Source: RBG-16-66-20 sp052386675 (lineage in GTDB: Bacteria; Pseudomonadota; Gammaproteobacteria; Burkholderiales; SG8-39). From it: a DNA stretch of 64,000 nt. The DNA lies in assembly GCA_052386675.1 (NCBI GenBank), contig JBQTJX010000043.1:1-64000 (forward strand). The letters are read 5' to 3'. Position 1 is the first letter of the stretch. Every line of letters starts with the position of its first letter. Shown piece by piece: positions 48,118 through 57,848 of the stretch. Position numbers and translations under genes: made by a program. Below the pieces are notes generated by a model. The model did not search any database, was not told the DNA's origin, and saw nothing but the letters and a program-made list of their open reading frames with translations.

Positions 48118-50621
48118 CCGGGGAACACGGCCTTCCAGAGTTCCCGCACCGACCCGGCGTGCGCCTGCGCCTGGTCCGGCGCCACGCGCGCGAATTTCTC
48201 GCCCTGCAGCCGCAGGCCGTGCTGCAGGTGCCGGAACTCGCGGTAGGCGGCCTGGCAGCGTTCCGCCAGCGCCCGGCCGATGAGTCCCAGTTCCGCGGCG
48301 ATGCCCAGCAGCGCGATGTTCCCCAGGTTCCCGGTGAGCGCCGCATGGCGGCAGGACTGCGACAGCACCAGGTACTGCACCGCGAACTCGATGTCGATCA
48401 TGCCGCCGCGGTCGTGCTTGAGGTCAAAGAGGCCCGAGCGGTTCGGGTGCGCGCCATGCAGGCGCTCGCGCATGGCGAGCACTTCCTTCCTCAGCGCGGG
48501 CAGGTCGCGCTCGCGGGTGAGGATGCGGGTGCGGATGGCCTCGAACTTCGCGCCGATCGCCCGGTCGCCGGCCGAGAAGCGCGCCCGCGTCAGCGCCTGG
48601 TGCTCCCACACCCAGGCCGATTTCTCCTGGTATTCCTCGAAGCCCGAGAGCGAGGACACCAGCAGGCCCTTGGACCCGGAGGGCCGCAGGGCGAGGTCGG
48701 TCTCGAACAGCGTGCCCGAAGACGTGTTGGCCGAGAGCCAGTTGTTGTAGCGCTGGCCCAGGCGAATGTAGTTCTCCTCGGCGCGCGGATCGGCGTCGTC
48801 GAACAGGAACACCATGTCCAGGTCAGAGGCGTAGCCCAGTTCCTTGCCGCCCAGCTTGCCGTAGCCGATGACGGCGAACAGCGGCCCCTCGCGGTGGCGG
48901 TTCTTCACGTCGCGCCAGGCGGCTTCGAGCGCGACCCCGAGCACGCGGTCGGCAAGCTCGGAGAGGTGGTCGGCGAGCTTCTCCACCGTGAGCAGGCCCG
49001 CCAGGTCCTGCGCCAGCAGGCGGAACACCTGCGCCTGGTGGTGCTCGCGCAAGAGGTTCATCTGGCGCTCGGTGTCGGCGCCGGCCGCGAGCAGCGCCTC
49101 GCGCAGCGGCTGCTCGAACCCCGCCCAGTCCGGCGGCGCGTACAGCATGCGGTCATCCAGCAGCTCGTCCATGAGCAGCGGATGGCGCGTGACGTAGTCG
49201 GCAGCCCAGGGCGAGGCGCCGATGATGCGCGCCACGCGCTCCAGCGCCTGCGGGTTTTCGGCCAGCAACGCGAGGTAGGCGGCGCGCCGCGCCACCGCCT
49301 CGATAAGGTCGATGCCGCGCGCCAGCGTCGCATCGGGGTCGGGCGTCGCCTTCGCCGCCTTCGCCAGCAGCGGCACGACGCGGTCCACGCGGCGGCGCGA
49401 ATCCTCGGGAAGCTGCGCGTAACGCTGGCTGCTGCGCAGTTGCTCCGCGCGCGGATGCTCGGGCCAGGGCGCGTCGGCGTCCTCCGCGGATTCCGCGAAC
49501 ACCGCGCGGAAGTGGCGCGTCACCGCGTCGCGGTGCGCTTCCAGCGCGACGCGGAACACGGTCCAGTCCGCGAAGTCCATCATGAGGGCGATGCGGCGCC
49601 GGTCCTCCTCGTCGGTCGGGAGCAGGTGCGTCTGGGCGTCGTCCAGGTACTGCAGGCGGTGCTCCAGGTTGCGCAGGAACACGTAGGCCGCAGACAGTTC
49701 CCGCACCGCGTCCCCGGGCAGCATGCGCCGTTCGCCCAGCAGCCCCAGGACCTCGAGGGTCGGGCGCACGGTGAGCGCCGGATCGCGCCCGCCGCGTATC
49801 AGTTGCAGCGCCTGCGCCACGAACTCGATCTCGCGGATTCCGCCGGGGCCCAGCTTGACGTCGTCGGCGCGCTCGCGGCGCTCGACGTCCTTCCTCACTT
49901 CGGCATGCAGGCGCCGCATCGCGGCCAGCGTCGCGTAGTCGAGGTACTTGCGGAACACGAACGGCCGCGTGATGGCCTTCAGGGACGAATGATCCGTGCC
50001 TGTAATTGCCCGGGCCTTGATCCAGGCATAGCGCTCCCACTCGCGGCCCTGGCTGACGAAATAGTTCTCCAGCGCGTCGTAGCTCGCCACCAGCGGGCCG
50101 GAGCCGCCGTAGGGGCGCAGGCGCATGTCGACGCGGAACACGAAGCCGTCCTCGGAAATGTCCTGCAGCAGGGAAATGAGCTTGCGCCCGGCGCGCTCGA
50201 GCTTTTCCTGCTCGCCGTCGTCCGGGTGAAGAAACACCAGGTCGATGTCCGATGAGACGTTGAGTTCGCGCCCGCCCAGCTTGCCCATCGCCACCACCAC
50301 CAGGTCCGGGCGCCCGGTCCAGGCCAGCGCGCAGCGGATCGACTGCTCGGCAAGCTCGCTGGTGACCGCGCAGACTTCGCCGAGGTCGGCGCGGCCATCC
50401 AGGTCGCGCGCCATGGTGCGCAGGAGCACGCGTTGCCGCAGGCGGCGTAGCCGGCGCCGCAGCGCGCTTTCGTCGTCCGAGGCTGCGCCTTCGAGCGACC
50501 GGGCGATCTCCGCGGCGCAGAACGCCCGTGGCGCCGCCAACTCGGCCAGCAGGTCCGGATGCGCCGCCAGGAGCCGCGCCGCGGCGCGCGAAAGGTCAAT
50601 TTTCCGAATCGGATCCGGCAT
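48114..50621 (-). CDS. glnE: Bifunctional glutamine synthetase adenylyltransferase/deadenylase
   Basis: Controls glutamine synthetase by adding or removing AMP according to nitrogen status. The 835-residue product has two nucleotidyltransferase domains. The N-terminal one (deadenylase) carries AMGKLGGRELNVSSDIDLVFL near residue 112, seen as GKLGGRELNVSSDIDL; the C-terminal one carries GYGKLGGKELGYASDLDMVF near residue 590. Helical linkers lie between. E. coli GlnE is about 945 residues, so the N-terminal extension is shorter here; ATG at 50621 is the best start. It diverges from yhdP and interlocks with the small membrane protein gene at its 3' end. Confidence 0.95.
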   Translation of the reverse strand: MPDPIRKIDLSRAAARLLAAHPDLLAELAAPRAFCAAEIARSLEGAASDDESALRRRLRRLRQRVLLRTMARDLDGRADLGEVCAVTSELAEQSIRCALAWTGRPDLVVVAMGKLGGRELNVSSDIDLVFLHPDDGEQEKLERAGRKLISLLQDISEDGFVFRVDMRLRPYGGSGPLVASYDALENYFVSQGREWERYAWIKARAITGTDHSSLKAITRPFVFRKYLDYATLAAMRRLHAEVRKDVERRERADDVKLGPGGIREIEFVAQALQLIRGGRDPALTVRPTLEVLGLLGERRMLPGDAVRELSAAYVFLRNLEHRLQYLDDAQTHLLPTDEEDRRRIALMMDFADWTVFRVALEAHRDAVTRHFRAVFAESAEDADAPWPEHPRAEQLRSSQRYAQLPEDSRRRVDRVVPLLAKAAKATPDPDATLARGIDLIEAVARRAAYLALLAENPQALERVARIIGASPWAADYVTRHPLLMDELLDDRMLYAPPDWAGFEQPLREALLAAGADTERQMNLLREHHQAQVFRLLAQDLAGLLTVEKLADHLSELADRVLGVALEAAWRDVKNRHREGPLFAVIGYGKLGGKELGYASDLDMVFLFDDADPRAEENYIRLGQRYNNWLSANTSSGTLFETDLALRPSGSKGLLVSSLSGFEEYQEKSAWVWEHQALTRARFSAGDRAIGAKFEAIRTRILTRERDLPALRKEVLAMRERLHGAHPNRSGLFDLKHDRGGMIDIEFAVQYLVLSQSCRHAALTGNLGNIALLGIAAELGLIGRALAERCQAAYREFRHLQHGLRLQGEKFARVAPDQAQAHAGSVRELWKAVFPG

Positions 50622-50628
50622 TTACGGA

Positions 50629-50634
50629 TAAAAT
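50629..50634 (+). promoter_or_regulatory. Candidate -10 box for yhdP
   Basis: TAAAAT in the 104-base gap between the divergent glnE and yhdP starts. It would give a transcript from about 50641 and a leader of about 85 bases. No good -35 hexamer is visible. Confidence 0.35.
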
Positions 50635-50725
50635 GCGGCGTTGGCCGAAGGCATTCGCGGAACCGTTTGCAAGAACGTTCATGGATCGTGGCTGCCTCAA
50701 GCATAGTGGGAACCCGAAGCTCCTG

Positions 50726-53700
50726 ATGCGAATCTTCCTCAAACGAACGCTGCTGGCGCTGGAAATGCTCGCGTGGACGGCGTTCTTCGCTTTCGCGCTG
50801 ACCTTCCTTGCCCTGCGCTACTGGGTGCTGCCCAACATCGAGGGCCAGCGCGAGCGCATCGTCGCCGCGATCTCGCAGGCGGTCGGCCTGCCGGTGACCA
50901 TCGGCGCGCTCGAGACCGACTGGGCGGGCCTAAGGCCGCGGCTGTCGATCTCGGACGTGCGCGTCTACGACCGAGGCGGGCGCGAGGCGCTGGTGCTGCC
51001 GGTGGTGGAGAACGTGGTGTCCTGGCGTTCCCTGATGTTCATGGACCTTCGGCTGCATTCCTTCCTCATCGACGGCCCGAAGCTCGAGGTGCGCCGCGAC
51101 ACCAGGGGCGCGATCACCGTGGGCGGGATCGAGATCACCGCAGGGGGGGACGAGGGCCGGCTCTCGGACTGGGTGCTGGCCCAGAGCGAGATCATCATCC
51201 GCGGCGCCGAGGTGACCTGGACCGACGAGTCGCGGGGCGCGCCGCCGCTCGCGCTCACTGCGCTCCACTTCCGCCTCACCAACGACGGCGACCAGCATGC
51301 GCTCGGCCTCTCGGCACGGCCGCCGCGCCATCTCGGCCCCGGCGTGGAGCTGCGCGCCGAACTGGTCGGGCGCAGCGTGAAGCAGCTCGCGCAGTGGAAC
51401 GGGCGCGTCTATGCCGAGCTGGGCGCCACCGACCTTGCCGGCTGGCGCGCCTGGGTGGACTATCCGCTCGACGTGCGCTCGGGCGAAGGCGCGCTGCGCC
51501 TGTGGGCGACGCTGGGCGAGGGCAAGCCGCTGCGCGCCACGGCGGACGTGGCGCTCGCCGGCGTGGTCGCGCGCATGGGCAAGGACCTGCCGCCGCTGGA
51601 GGTCTCCAGCGTGCGCGGCCGGCTGCAGGGCCGCGCCGTCGGCGGCGGCTACGAGTTCGGCATGCGCAATCTCGTGCTGGAGTCGCCGCGCTCGGCGCCG
51701 ATGAAGGCCACCGGCTTTCGCGTGCGCTGGGAGCCTGCGGCCGGCGCGCAGCCGCAGAAGGGCTCGCTGGATGCGAACCTGGTCGAGTTGGGGCCGCTGG
51801 TCCAGCTCGCGGAGTACCTGCCGCTGCCGGCCGACCTGCGCCAGGTGCTGGCTGAACTCGCCCCGCAGGGCAACCTGCTCGATGCCAAGCTGGACTGGAC
51901 CGGAGAGCTGCCCGACAAGGCCGCCTACACCGCGAAAATGCGCTTCGCGGGCCTCGCGGTGAATGCCTGGCGCAGCATCCCGGGTTTCGCGGGGCTGTCG
52001 GGCAACCTGGAGGCGAGCGAGAAAAAGGGCGTGCTCTACCTTGCCTCGCAGAAGTCCGAGCTCGACCTGCCCACGATTTTTCCGGAGCCGCGCATCCAGC
52101 TCGATTCCCTCAGCGGCGAAGTCGCCTGGGAACTGGAATCCGGCGGCGCTTTCGCCGTCCGCGTGCCCAGCCTGAGCTTCGCCAATGCGGACCTGGCCGG
52201 ATCGGCCTTTGGCAACTACCACTGGACCGGCGAAGGCCCGGGCACGCTGGACCTGTCGGCCCAGCTGTCGCGCGCGGATGGAAAGCGCACCGCCAAGTAC
52301 CTGCCGCTGTCCTCGATCATGGGGCCGAGCACGCGCGGCTGGCTGGAAACGGCCATCGTCGCCGGCAACGTGAAGGACGCGCGCCTGCGGTTGAAGGGCG
52401 ACCTGCGCGACTTTCCCTTCACCGATCCGGCCAAGGGCCAGTTCCAGATCGCCGCGAAAGTGGGCGCGGGCGTCCTCGACTACGTCCAGGGCTGGCCGCG
52501 CATCGACCACATCGAGGCGGACCTGCTGTTCGAGCGCGAGCGCATGGAGATCGTCGGCCGCAGCGGCGCCATCCTGGGCGCGCGCGTGGGCACCACGCGC
52601 GTCAGCATCGCCAACCTGCTCTCGCCCGATCCGCGCCTGGTGGTGGACGGCGCCGCCGAGGGACCGACCGCCGACTTCCTGAAGTATGTGCAGGGGAGCG
52701 GCGTGCGGCGCATGCTGGGCGGGATCACCGACGGCATGGTCGCGCAGGGGCGCGGCCGGCTGCGGCTGCGCCTGGAACTGCCGCTAAACGACCTGGCGAA
52801 GACCCGCACCACCGGCGAATTCCAGGTCGCGAACAACACCCTGGTCCTGGACGCGCGCGTGCCGCCGATCGCGGCCGCCACGGGCCGGATCGCGTTCACC
52901 GAGGATTCCCTCAGCGTCAACGACCTGCGCGGCACGCTGTTCGGCGGGCCGGTCGCGATCTCCGGAGGCAGCAAGGCGGGCGTGCCGATGACCATCGTGG
53001 CGCGCGGCCGCGGCACCGTGGAGGGCTTTGCCGCGCTGTTCGACCATCCCTGGCGCAAGCGCCTGGTGGGCGGCGCGGCCTACGTCGCCACCGTCAGTTC
53101 GCTGGAGGGCCGCGTCCGCACCACGCTGGAGACCTCGCTCGAAGGCGTGGCGAGCGCGCTGCCCGAACCGCTGGCGAAGCTGCCAGGGGTCGCGCTGCCG
53201 CTGCGCGTGGACGTGCTGCCCGGCGAGGGCCGGGAGCGCGTCGTGCTCACGCTGGGCCCGCCGGCCGGGCGCATGCTGGTCGCGGAGTTCCTGCGCGCCG
53301 CCGCCGCGCCCGGAGGCGCGCTGCAGACCCAGCGCGCGCTGGTGATGCTCAATCCGGCGCCCGGCGAGGCGCCGGTCGTCCCGGAGCGGCGCGGCTTCAC
53401 CATTCGCGGCGCGCTGCCCGCGCTCGACCTGGACAAGTGGCTGCCGCTGCTGAAGCAGACGAGCGGCGAGGGCAGCGCCGCGGGCGAGGGCGGCGCCAGC
53501 TTCGAGCTGAAGGTGGGCGTCCTCGATGCGCTCGGCAAGCGCATGCGCAACGTGTCCATGAAGGGCCTGACCGAGGGCGAGGGCTGGTCGGCCAGCATGG
53601 ACACCACGGAATTCTCGGGCGACCTGCTGTATCGCGCCGAGGCCGGCGGCAGGCTGGTGGGGCGCTTCAAGCATTTCAGCCTGCCGGAGAGTTCCCCCGG

Positions 53701-54607
53701 CGCGAAGGAAGGCGGCGATGCGGCGCGGGAACTGCCGGCAGTGGATTTGGTGGCCGAGAGCTTCACCCATCGCGGCCGCCGCATGGGACGGGTCGAGATC
53801 GCGGCGCGCCACGAGGGCCGCGACTGGCGCATCGACAAGCTGGCCATGGTCACCCCGGATTCCGCGCTTGCCGGCAAGGGCCTGTGGCGCATGGGGCCCG
53901 CGCTGCGCACCTCGCTCGCGGACGCGAGCGCCTCGCGCACCTCGATCGAGTTCAAGCTCGATGTCACCGACGTCGCGGCTTTCCTCGCGCGCATGGGCTA
54001 TCCGGACCACGTCAAGGGCGGGCGCGGCCGGGTGCAGGGGCGCCTGGACTGGACCGGCGACCCGGTGTCGCTCGACTACGCCACCATGGGAGGGCAGCTG
54101 GACATGCAGGTGGACGACGGCCAGTTCCTGGAGATCGAGCCCGGCATCGGGAAGCTCGTTTCACTCATGAGCCTGCAGATGCTGCCGCGCCGGATCACGA
54201 TGGATTTCCGCGACGTATTCTCCAAGGGCTTCCAGTTCGACCGCATTTCCTCCAGCCTCGCCATCGAGCGCGGCGTGATGACCACGAAGGACTTCCGCAT
54301 GCGCGGGCCGGCGGCGGAGGTCTCCATGAGCGGGCTGGTGGACCTCAACCTGGAGGCGCAGAACCTGCAGGTGCGCGTCATCCCGCGCGTGGACGGCGTC
54401 GTCTCCACCGTGGTCGGGCTGATCAACCCGGTGGCGGGCGTGGCCACCATGATCGCGCAGAAGCTGTTCAAGGATCCGCTGGGACAGCTCGCGGCCTACG
54501 AATACAACATCACCGGCACCTGGACCGATCCCAAGGTGGAGAAGGCGGAACCGGCCTCGGCGGCGGCGCCCCCGGTGGACCGCGAGGCCACAGTGCCGGG
54601 CAACTGA
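50726..54607 (+). CDS. yhdP: YhdP-family AsmA-like envelope protein
   Basis: Very large envelope protein, 1293 residues, of the AsmA-like group that forms bridge-like lipid conduits between inner and outer membrane. There is one N-terminal membrane anchor (MLAWTAFFAFALTFLALRY), followed by a long periplasmic beta-rich region with the YhdP start IEGQRERIVAAISQAVGLPV, WAGLRPRLSISDVRVYD and the C-terminal AsmA-like repeat DVFSKGFQFDRISSSLAIERG. Size and pattern fit E. coli YhdP. I chose ATG at 50726, which gives a short n-region; ATG at 50681 is possible. It is followed 17 bases later by tldD. Confidence 0.92.
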   Translation: MRIFLKRTLLALEMLAWTAFFAFALTFLALRYWVLPNIEGQRERIVAAISQAVGLPVTIGALETDWAGLRPRLSISDVRVYDRGGREALVLPVVENVVSWRSLMFMDLRLHSFLIDGPKLEVRRDTRGAITVGGIEITAGGDEGRLSDWVLAQSEIIIRGAEVTWTDESRGAPPLALTALHFRLTNDGDQHALGLSARPPRHLGPGVELRAELVGRSVKQLAQWNGRVYAELGATDLAGWRAWVDYPLDVRSGEGALRLWATLGEGKPLRATADVALAGVVARMGKDLPPLEVSSVRGRLQGRAVGGGYEFGMRNLVLESPRSAPMKATGFRVRWEPAAGAQPQKGSLDANLVELGPLVQLAEYLPLPADLRQVLAELAPQGNLLDAKLDWTGELPDKAAYTAKMRFAGLAVNAWRSIPGFAGLSGNLEASEKKGVLYLASQKSELDLPTIFPEPRIQLDSLSGEVAWELESGGAFAVRVPSLSFANADLAGSAFGNYHWTGEGPGTLDLSAQLSRADGKRTAKYLPLSSIMGPSTRGWLETAIVAGNVKDARLRLKGDLRDFPFTDPAKGQFQIAAKVGAGVLDYVQGWPRIDHIEADLLFERERMEIVGRSGAILGARVGTTRVSIANLLSPDPRLVVDGAAEGPTADFLKYVQGSGVRRMLGGITDGMVAQGRGRLRLRLELPLNDLAKTRTTGEFQVANNTLVLDARVPPIAAATGRIAFTEDSLSVNDLRGTLFGGPVAISGGSKAGVPMTIVARGRGTVEGFAALFDHPWRKRLVGGAAYVATVSSLEGRVRTTLETSLEGVASALPEPLAKLPGVALPLRVDVLPGEGRERVVLTLGPPAGRMLVAEFLRAAAAPGGALQTQRALVMLNPAPGEAPVVPERRGFTIRGALPALDLDKWLPLLKQTSGEGSAAGEGGASFELKVGVLDALGKRMRNVSMKGLTEGEGWSASMDTTEFSGDLLYRAEAGGRLVGRFKHFSLPESSPGAKEGGDAARELPAVDLVAESFTHRGRRMGRVEIAARHEGRDWRIDKLAMVTPDSALAGKGLWRMGPALRTSLADASASRTSIEFKLDVTDVAAFLARMGYPDHVKGGRGRVQGRLDWTGDPVSLDYATMGGQLDMQVDDGQFLEIEPGIGKLVSLMSLQMLPRRITMDFRDVFSKGFQFDRISSSLAIERGVMTTKDFRMRGPAAEVSMSGLVDLNLEAQNLQVRVIPRVDGVVSTVVGLINPVAGVATMIAQKLFKDPLGQLAAYEYNITGTWTDPKVEKAEPASAAAPPVDREATVPGN

Positions 54608-54624
54608 AAGGTAAACTGCGCCCC

Positions 54625-56067
54625 ATGGATACCGACGTACTGCTCTCCACCGCCGACGCCTGCCTGCTCGCCCCCTACGACCTGCAGCCGGGCAAGCTGG
54701 AGGCGGTGTTCGGCGCGCTCGCCACGCGCAAGCTCGACTACGCCGACCTGTACTTCCAGTACACCCGCTCCGAGGGCTGGAGCCTGGAGGAGGGCATCGT
54801 CAAGTCGGGCAGCTTCAACATCGACCAGGGCGTGGGCGTGCGCGCCATCGCCGGCGAGAAGACCGCGTTCGCGTACTCCGACGAAATCAGCCCGGCGGCG
54901 CTGGCCGACGCGGCCAAGGCGACGCGCGCCATCGCGAGCGCCGGCGGCGGCAGGAAGAGCCGCGTCGCGCGCCACGCCAGCGCTCCCCGGCGCTACCAGC
55001 CGATCGATCCCCTTGCGTCCCTGGGCGCCGAGGCCAAGGTGGCGATGCTCGAGAAGCTGGAAAAGAAGTGCCGCGCCCTGGATGCGCGCGTCACGCAGGT
55101 GATGGCGCATCTCGCCGGCGAATACGAGGTGGTGCTGATCGCGCGCGCCGACGGCGTGCTGGCGGCGGACGTGCGCCCGCTGGTGCGGCTCTCGGTGCAG
55201 GTGATCGCCGAGCAGGACGGCCTGCGCGAAAGCGGCTCTTCGGGCGGTGGTACGCGCGGCGACTATTCGCACTTCACCGAGGCGGTGCTGGACGACTACG
55301 CGCAGCGCGCGGTGTCGCAGGCCCTCGTCAACCTGCGGGCGAAGCCCTCGCCCGCCGGGACCATGACCGTGGTGCTCGGGCCGGGCTGGCCGGGCATCCT
55401 GCTGCACGAGGCCATCGGCCACGGCCTGGAGGGCGACTTCAACAGGAAAGGCAGCTCGGCCTTCTCCGGCCGCATCGGCGAGCGCGTCGCCGCGCCCGGG
55501 GTCACCGTGGTGGATGACGGCACCATTCCGGACCGGCGCGGCTCGCTCACCGTGGATGACGAGGGCAATCCGACGAAACGCACGGTGCTTATCGAGGACG
55601 GCATCCTGCGCGGCTACCTGCAGGACAGCCTGAACGCGCGCCTCATGAAGCAGCCCCTGACCGGCAACGGCCGGCGCGAGTCCTTCGCCCACCTGGTGCT
55701 GCCGCGCATGACCAATACCGTGATGCTGGCCGGCAACGAGGACCCGCAGGAAATCCTGCGCGGCGTGAAGAAGGGCCTCTACGCGGCCAACTTCGGCGGC
55801 GGCCAGGTGGACATCACCAACGGCAAGTTCGTGTTCTCCGGGTCGGAAGCCTGGATGATCGAAAACGGAAAGCTGACGCACCCGGTCAAGGGCGCCACGC
55901 TGATCGGCAACGGCCCGGACGCGCTGACGCGCGTCAAGGCCATCGGCAACGACCTGAAAATGGATTCCGGCGTCGGCACCTGCGGCAAGGACGGCCAGAG
56001 CGTGCCGGTGGGCGTGGGCCAGCCGACGCTGCGGATCGACGGGCTCACTGTGGGCGGGACTGCCTGA
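54625..56067 (+). CDS. tldD: Metalloprotease TldD
   Basis: Zinc protease that with TldE/PmbA processes peptides such as microcin and CcdA. The 480-residue product has the HEAIGHGLEGDF motif near residue 261, whose two His and Glu bind zinc, and the C-terminal CGKDGQSVPVGVGQPTLRI with the third metal ligand Cys and catalytic surroundings. The N-terminal domain includes DYADLYFQYTRSEGWSLEEG. The ATG has TAAACT seven bases upstream and no ribosome site, so it may be leaderless in addition to read-through from yhdP. pmbA is not nearby. The nit2-like gene often found between yhdP and tldD is absent. Confidence 0.95.
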   Translation: MDTDVLLSTADACLLAPYDLQPGKLEAVFGALATRKLDYADLYFQYTRSEGWSLEEGIVKSGSFNIDQGVGVRAIAGEKTAFAYSDEISPAALADAAKATRAIASAGGGRKSRVARHASAPRRYQPIDPLASLGAEAKVAMLEKLEKKCRALDARVTQVMAHLAGEYEVVLIARADGVLAADVRPLVRLSVQVIAEQDGLRESGSSGGGTRGDYSHFTEAVLDDYAQRAVSQALVNLRAKPSPAGTMTVVLGPGWPGILLHEAIGHGLEGDFNRKGSSAFSGRIGERVAAPGVTVVDDGTIPDRRGSLTVDDEGNPTKRTVLIEDGILRGYLQDSLNARLMKQPLTGNGRRESFAHLVLPRMTNTVMLAGNEDPQEILRGVKKGLYAANFGGGQVDITNGKFVFSGSEAWMIENGKLTHPVKGATLIGNGPDALTRVKAIGNDLKMDSGVGTCGKDGQSVPVGVGQPTLRIDGLTVGGTA

Positions 56068-56921
56068 CGGACCTGCCCGCCAACGCCACGGCATTCCTTC
56101 GCGACGCACGCGAGGTCGCCGCGCGCATCCCGGATGGCGCGCTCATCGCCATGCCGCCGGACTACTCGCTGCCGGCGATGGAGGTGGTGCGCGAACTGGT
56201 CAGGAAAAGGGCGCGAAACCTCCGCCTCCTCGGGGTGCCGGTGCTGGGGATGTGCGCGGACCTGCTCATCGGCGCGGGCTGCGTCGCGGAAGTGGAATCG
56301 AGCGCGGTGACGCTGAACGAGGCCGGCGCCGCACCGCGCTTCACCGAGGCCGCCGAGCGCGGCGAGATCCGCGTCGTGGACTCCACCTGCCCGATGGTGC
56401 ACTCGGCGCTGCAGGCCGCGGAGAAGGGCGTGCCCTTCATGCCCCTGCGCGGCGTGATCGGGTCGGACTTGGTAAAGCGCCGCCCCGACTGGCGCGAAAT
56501 CCCCAACCCGATGTCCGCATCTGGGTCGGACGCAGGGACAGACCCCATTTTATTGGCGCCGGCGATCATCCCGGACGTGGGCCTGTTCCACGCCCGCTGG
56601 GCCGATCGCGCCGGCAACGCCTGGATCGGCCGGCGCAAGGAGCTGGCGACCATCGCGCATGCGGCGAAGGCAACGTACGTCACCTTCGATGAGCTGCGCG
56701 AGGGCGACATGCTGGAGGACGAATTGCTCGCTCCGGGGGTGCTGTCAGCGGTCTACATCACCGCCGCTGCACCCGCGCTGCGCGGCGCATGGCCGCTCGG
56801 GGCGCCGGGCCTGTATCCCATCGACGACGCGCACCTTATGCACTACGCCCGCGCCGCGAAGACGCGCGAAGGTTTCCAGCGCTACCTGGACGCATTCGTC
56901 CTCAAAGCAGTTCCGGCTTGA
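56064..56921 (+). CDS. CoA-transferase subunit A, probable CTG start and in-frame repeat insertion
   Basis: Alpha subunit of a class I CoA-transferase, moving CoA between an acyl-CoA and a carboxylate. ATG at 56151 would miss the N-terminal part that homologues use (REVAARIPDGALIAM). CTG at 56064 overlaps the tldD stop as CTGA and gives 285 residues. Residues about 150-165 (ASGSDAGTDPILLAP) contain translated REP-like repeat sequence (56533-56551), where related proteins have a short acidic loop. The frame remains open, so the protein may be functional. It overlaps subunit B by four bases (TTGA). The acceptor and donor are unknown. Confidence 0.8.
   Translation: MTDLPANATAFLRDAREVAARIPDGALIAMPPDYSLPAMEVVRELVRKRARNLRLLGVPVLGMCADLLIGAGCVAEVESSAVTLNEAGAAPRFTEAAERGEIRVVDSTCPMVHSALQAAEKGVPFMPLRGVIGSDLVKRRPDWREIPNPMSASGSDAGTDPILLAPAIIPDVGLFHARWADRAGNAWIGRRKELATIAHAAKATYVTFDELREGDMLEDELLAPGVLSAVYITAAAPALRGAWPLGAPGLYPIDDAHLMHYARAAKTREGFQRYLDAFVLKAVPA
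56533..56551 (+). repeat. REP-like half element inside the CoA-transferase gene
   Basis: CAGGGACAGACCCCATTTT matches the proximal arm of the inverted repeat at 31315-31333 in 18 of 19 positions. No second arm is found nearby. The sequence is translated in frame. Confidence 0.75.
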
Positions 56922-57637
56922 ACTTCAATTCCCAGGAACTGCTGGCGGTCGTGATCGCGCGCCTGCTGGGCGATGCGGGACACGTGGCCGTGGGCGCGGC
57001 CTCGCCGATCCCGGCCACCGCCTGCACGCTGCTCGGCCTGAAGAACGGCGGCCGGCCGCGGCTGTCGCTGCTGCAGAAGCGCGGCGGCAATCCGTTCACC
57101 GAAGGCTCCCGCGAGCTGTTCGACCAGGCCGGCCAGGGCCGCATCGATGTTTTCTTCCTGGGCGGCGCGCAGATCGACGGCGAGGCCAACATCAACCTGG
57201 TGCAGGCGGGCGGCAACCGTTTCCCGGGTTCCTTCGGCTCGGCCTTCATGTACTTCACCGCACGGCGGACCATCCTCTTCCGCGAGGAGCATTCGAAGCG
57301 CGTCTTGGTGCCGAAGGTGGAGTTCGTCTCGGCGCCGGGCTGGAGCCCGCCGGGGGTGGAGCGCCGCGGCGGGCCGCAGGCGCTGGTGACCGGGCGGGCG
57401 CTGTTCGCGTGGCAGAAGGACAAGCGCCGTTTCCGGCTGCAGAGCGTGCATCCGGGTCACTCTGCCGGGGAGGTCCGGGAGAACACCGGATTCGACTACG
57501 ACGTGGATGCGGTCGTGCCGGAGACGCCGGGGCCGACGGAACAGGACCTCGCGCTGCTGCGCGGGCCGGTGGCGAAGCGGATTGCGGAAAACTACCCGGA
57601 CTTCGCGCAGCGGGTTTGGGGCGTCGCAACCGTATAA
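56918..57637 (+). CDS. CoA-transferase subunit B
   Basis: Beta subunit partner of the preceding gene, 239 residues. The beta-type pattern is LLAVVIARLLGDAGHVAVGAASPIP followed by DVFFLGGAQIDGEANINLVQAGG and FVSAPGWSPPG. I do not see the SENG segment that holds the catalytic Glu of classic ketoacid CoA-transferases, so it may be closer to the divergent IpdAB or GctAB type; that is my inference. The start TTG at 56918 overlaps the subunit A stop. The last codons contain a perfect TATAAT box for the next gene. Confidence 0.82.
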   Translation: MNFNSQELLAVVIARLLGDAGHVAVGAASPIPATACTLLGLKNGGRPRLSLLQKRGGNPFTEGSRELFDQAGQGRIDVFFLGGAQIDGEANINLVQAGGNRFPGSFGSAFMYFTARRTILFREEHSKRVLVPKVEFVSAPGWSPPGVERRGGPQALVTGRALFAWQKDKRRFRLQSVHPGHSAGEVRENTGFDYDVDAVVPETPGPTEQDLALLRGPVAKRIAENYPDFAQRVWGVATV

Positions 57638-57638
57638 T
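57633..57638 (+). promoter_or_regulatory. Perfect -10 box for a leaderless small gene
   Basis: TATAAT overlaps the stop codon of the CoA-transferase B gene. Its end lies six bases before the ATG at 57645, so transcription would begin at or next to that ATG. Confidence 0.55.
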
Positions 57639-57644
57639 CGCCAG

Positions 57645-57848
57645 ATGGCGCGACCAATCCATCGGACCCAAAGGTTTGTGCGGGCGAAGCGAGGCAAGGT
57701 TTCCGTCGCGATCAGTCTTGCCACGCCTGGGGAGCGCATGGAGGCCGCCTGGGAACTGACCCGGCAGTGCCTGTCCTGGGGGCGCGGCCCGGACGATGAG
57801 CCCAGACTTCAAAGATCTGCTGTCCGAATTCAACGCGCAAGGCGTTGA
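57645..57848 (+). CDS. Small basic protein paired with a nucleotidyltransferase
   Basis: A 67-residue Arg-rich protein. The central part ERMEAAWELTRQCLSWG followed by PRLQRSAVRIQRARR resembles small proteins found immediately before DUF6036-type nucleotidyltransferases, so it is a candidate partner or antidote. It overlaps that gene by 53 bases in another frame, a strong sign of coupling. There is no ribosome site before the ATG. The frame opens upstream at 57507 inside the CoA-transferase gene but that part is not expected to be translated. Confidence in function is low, in the gene moderate. Confidence 0.6.
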   Translation: MARPIHRTQRFVRAKRGKVSVAISLATPGERMEAAWELTRQCLSWGRGPDDEPRLQRSAVRIQRARR

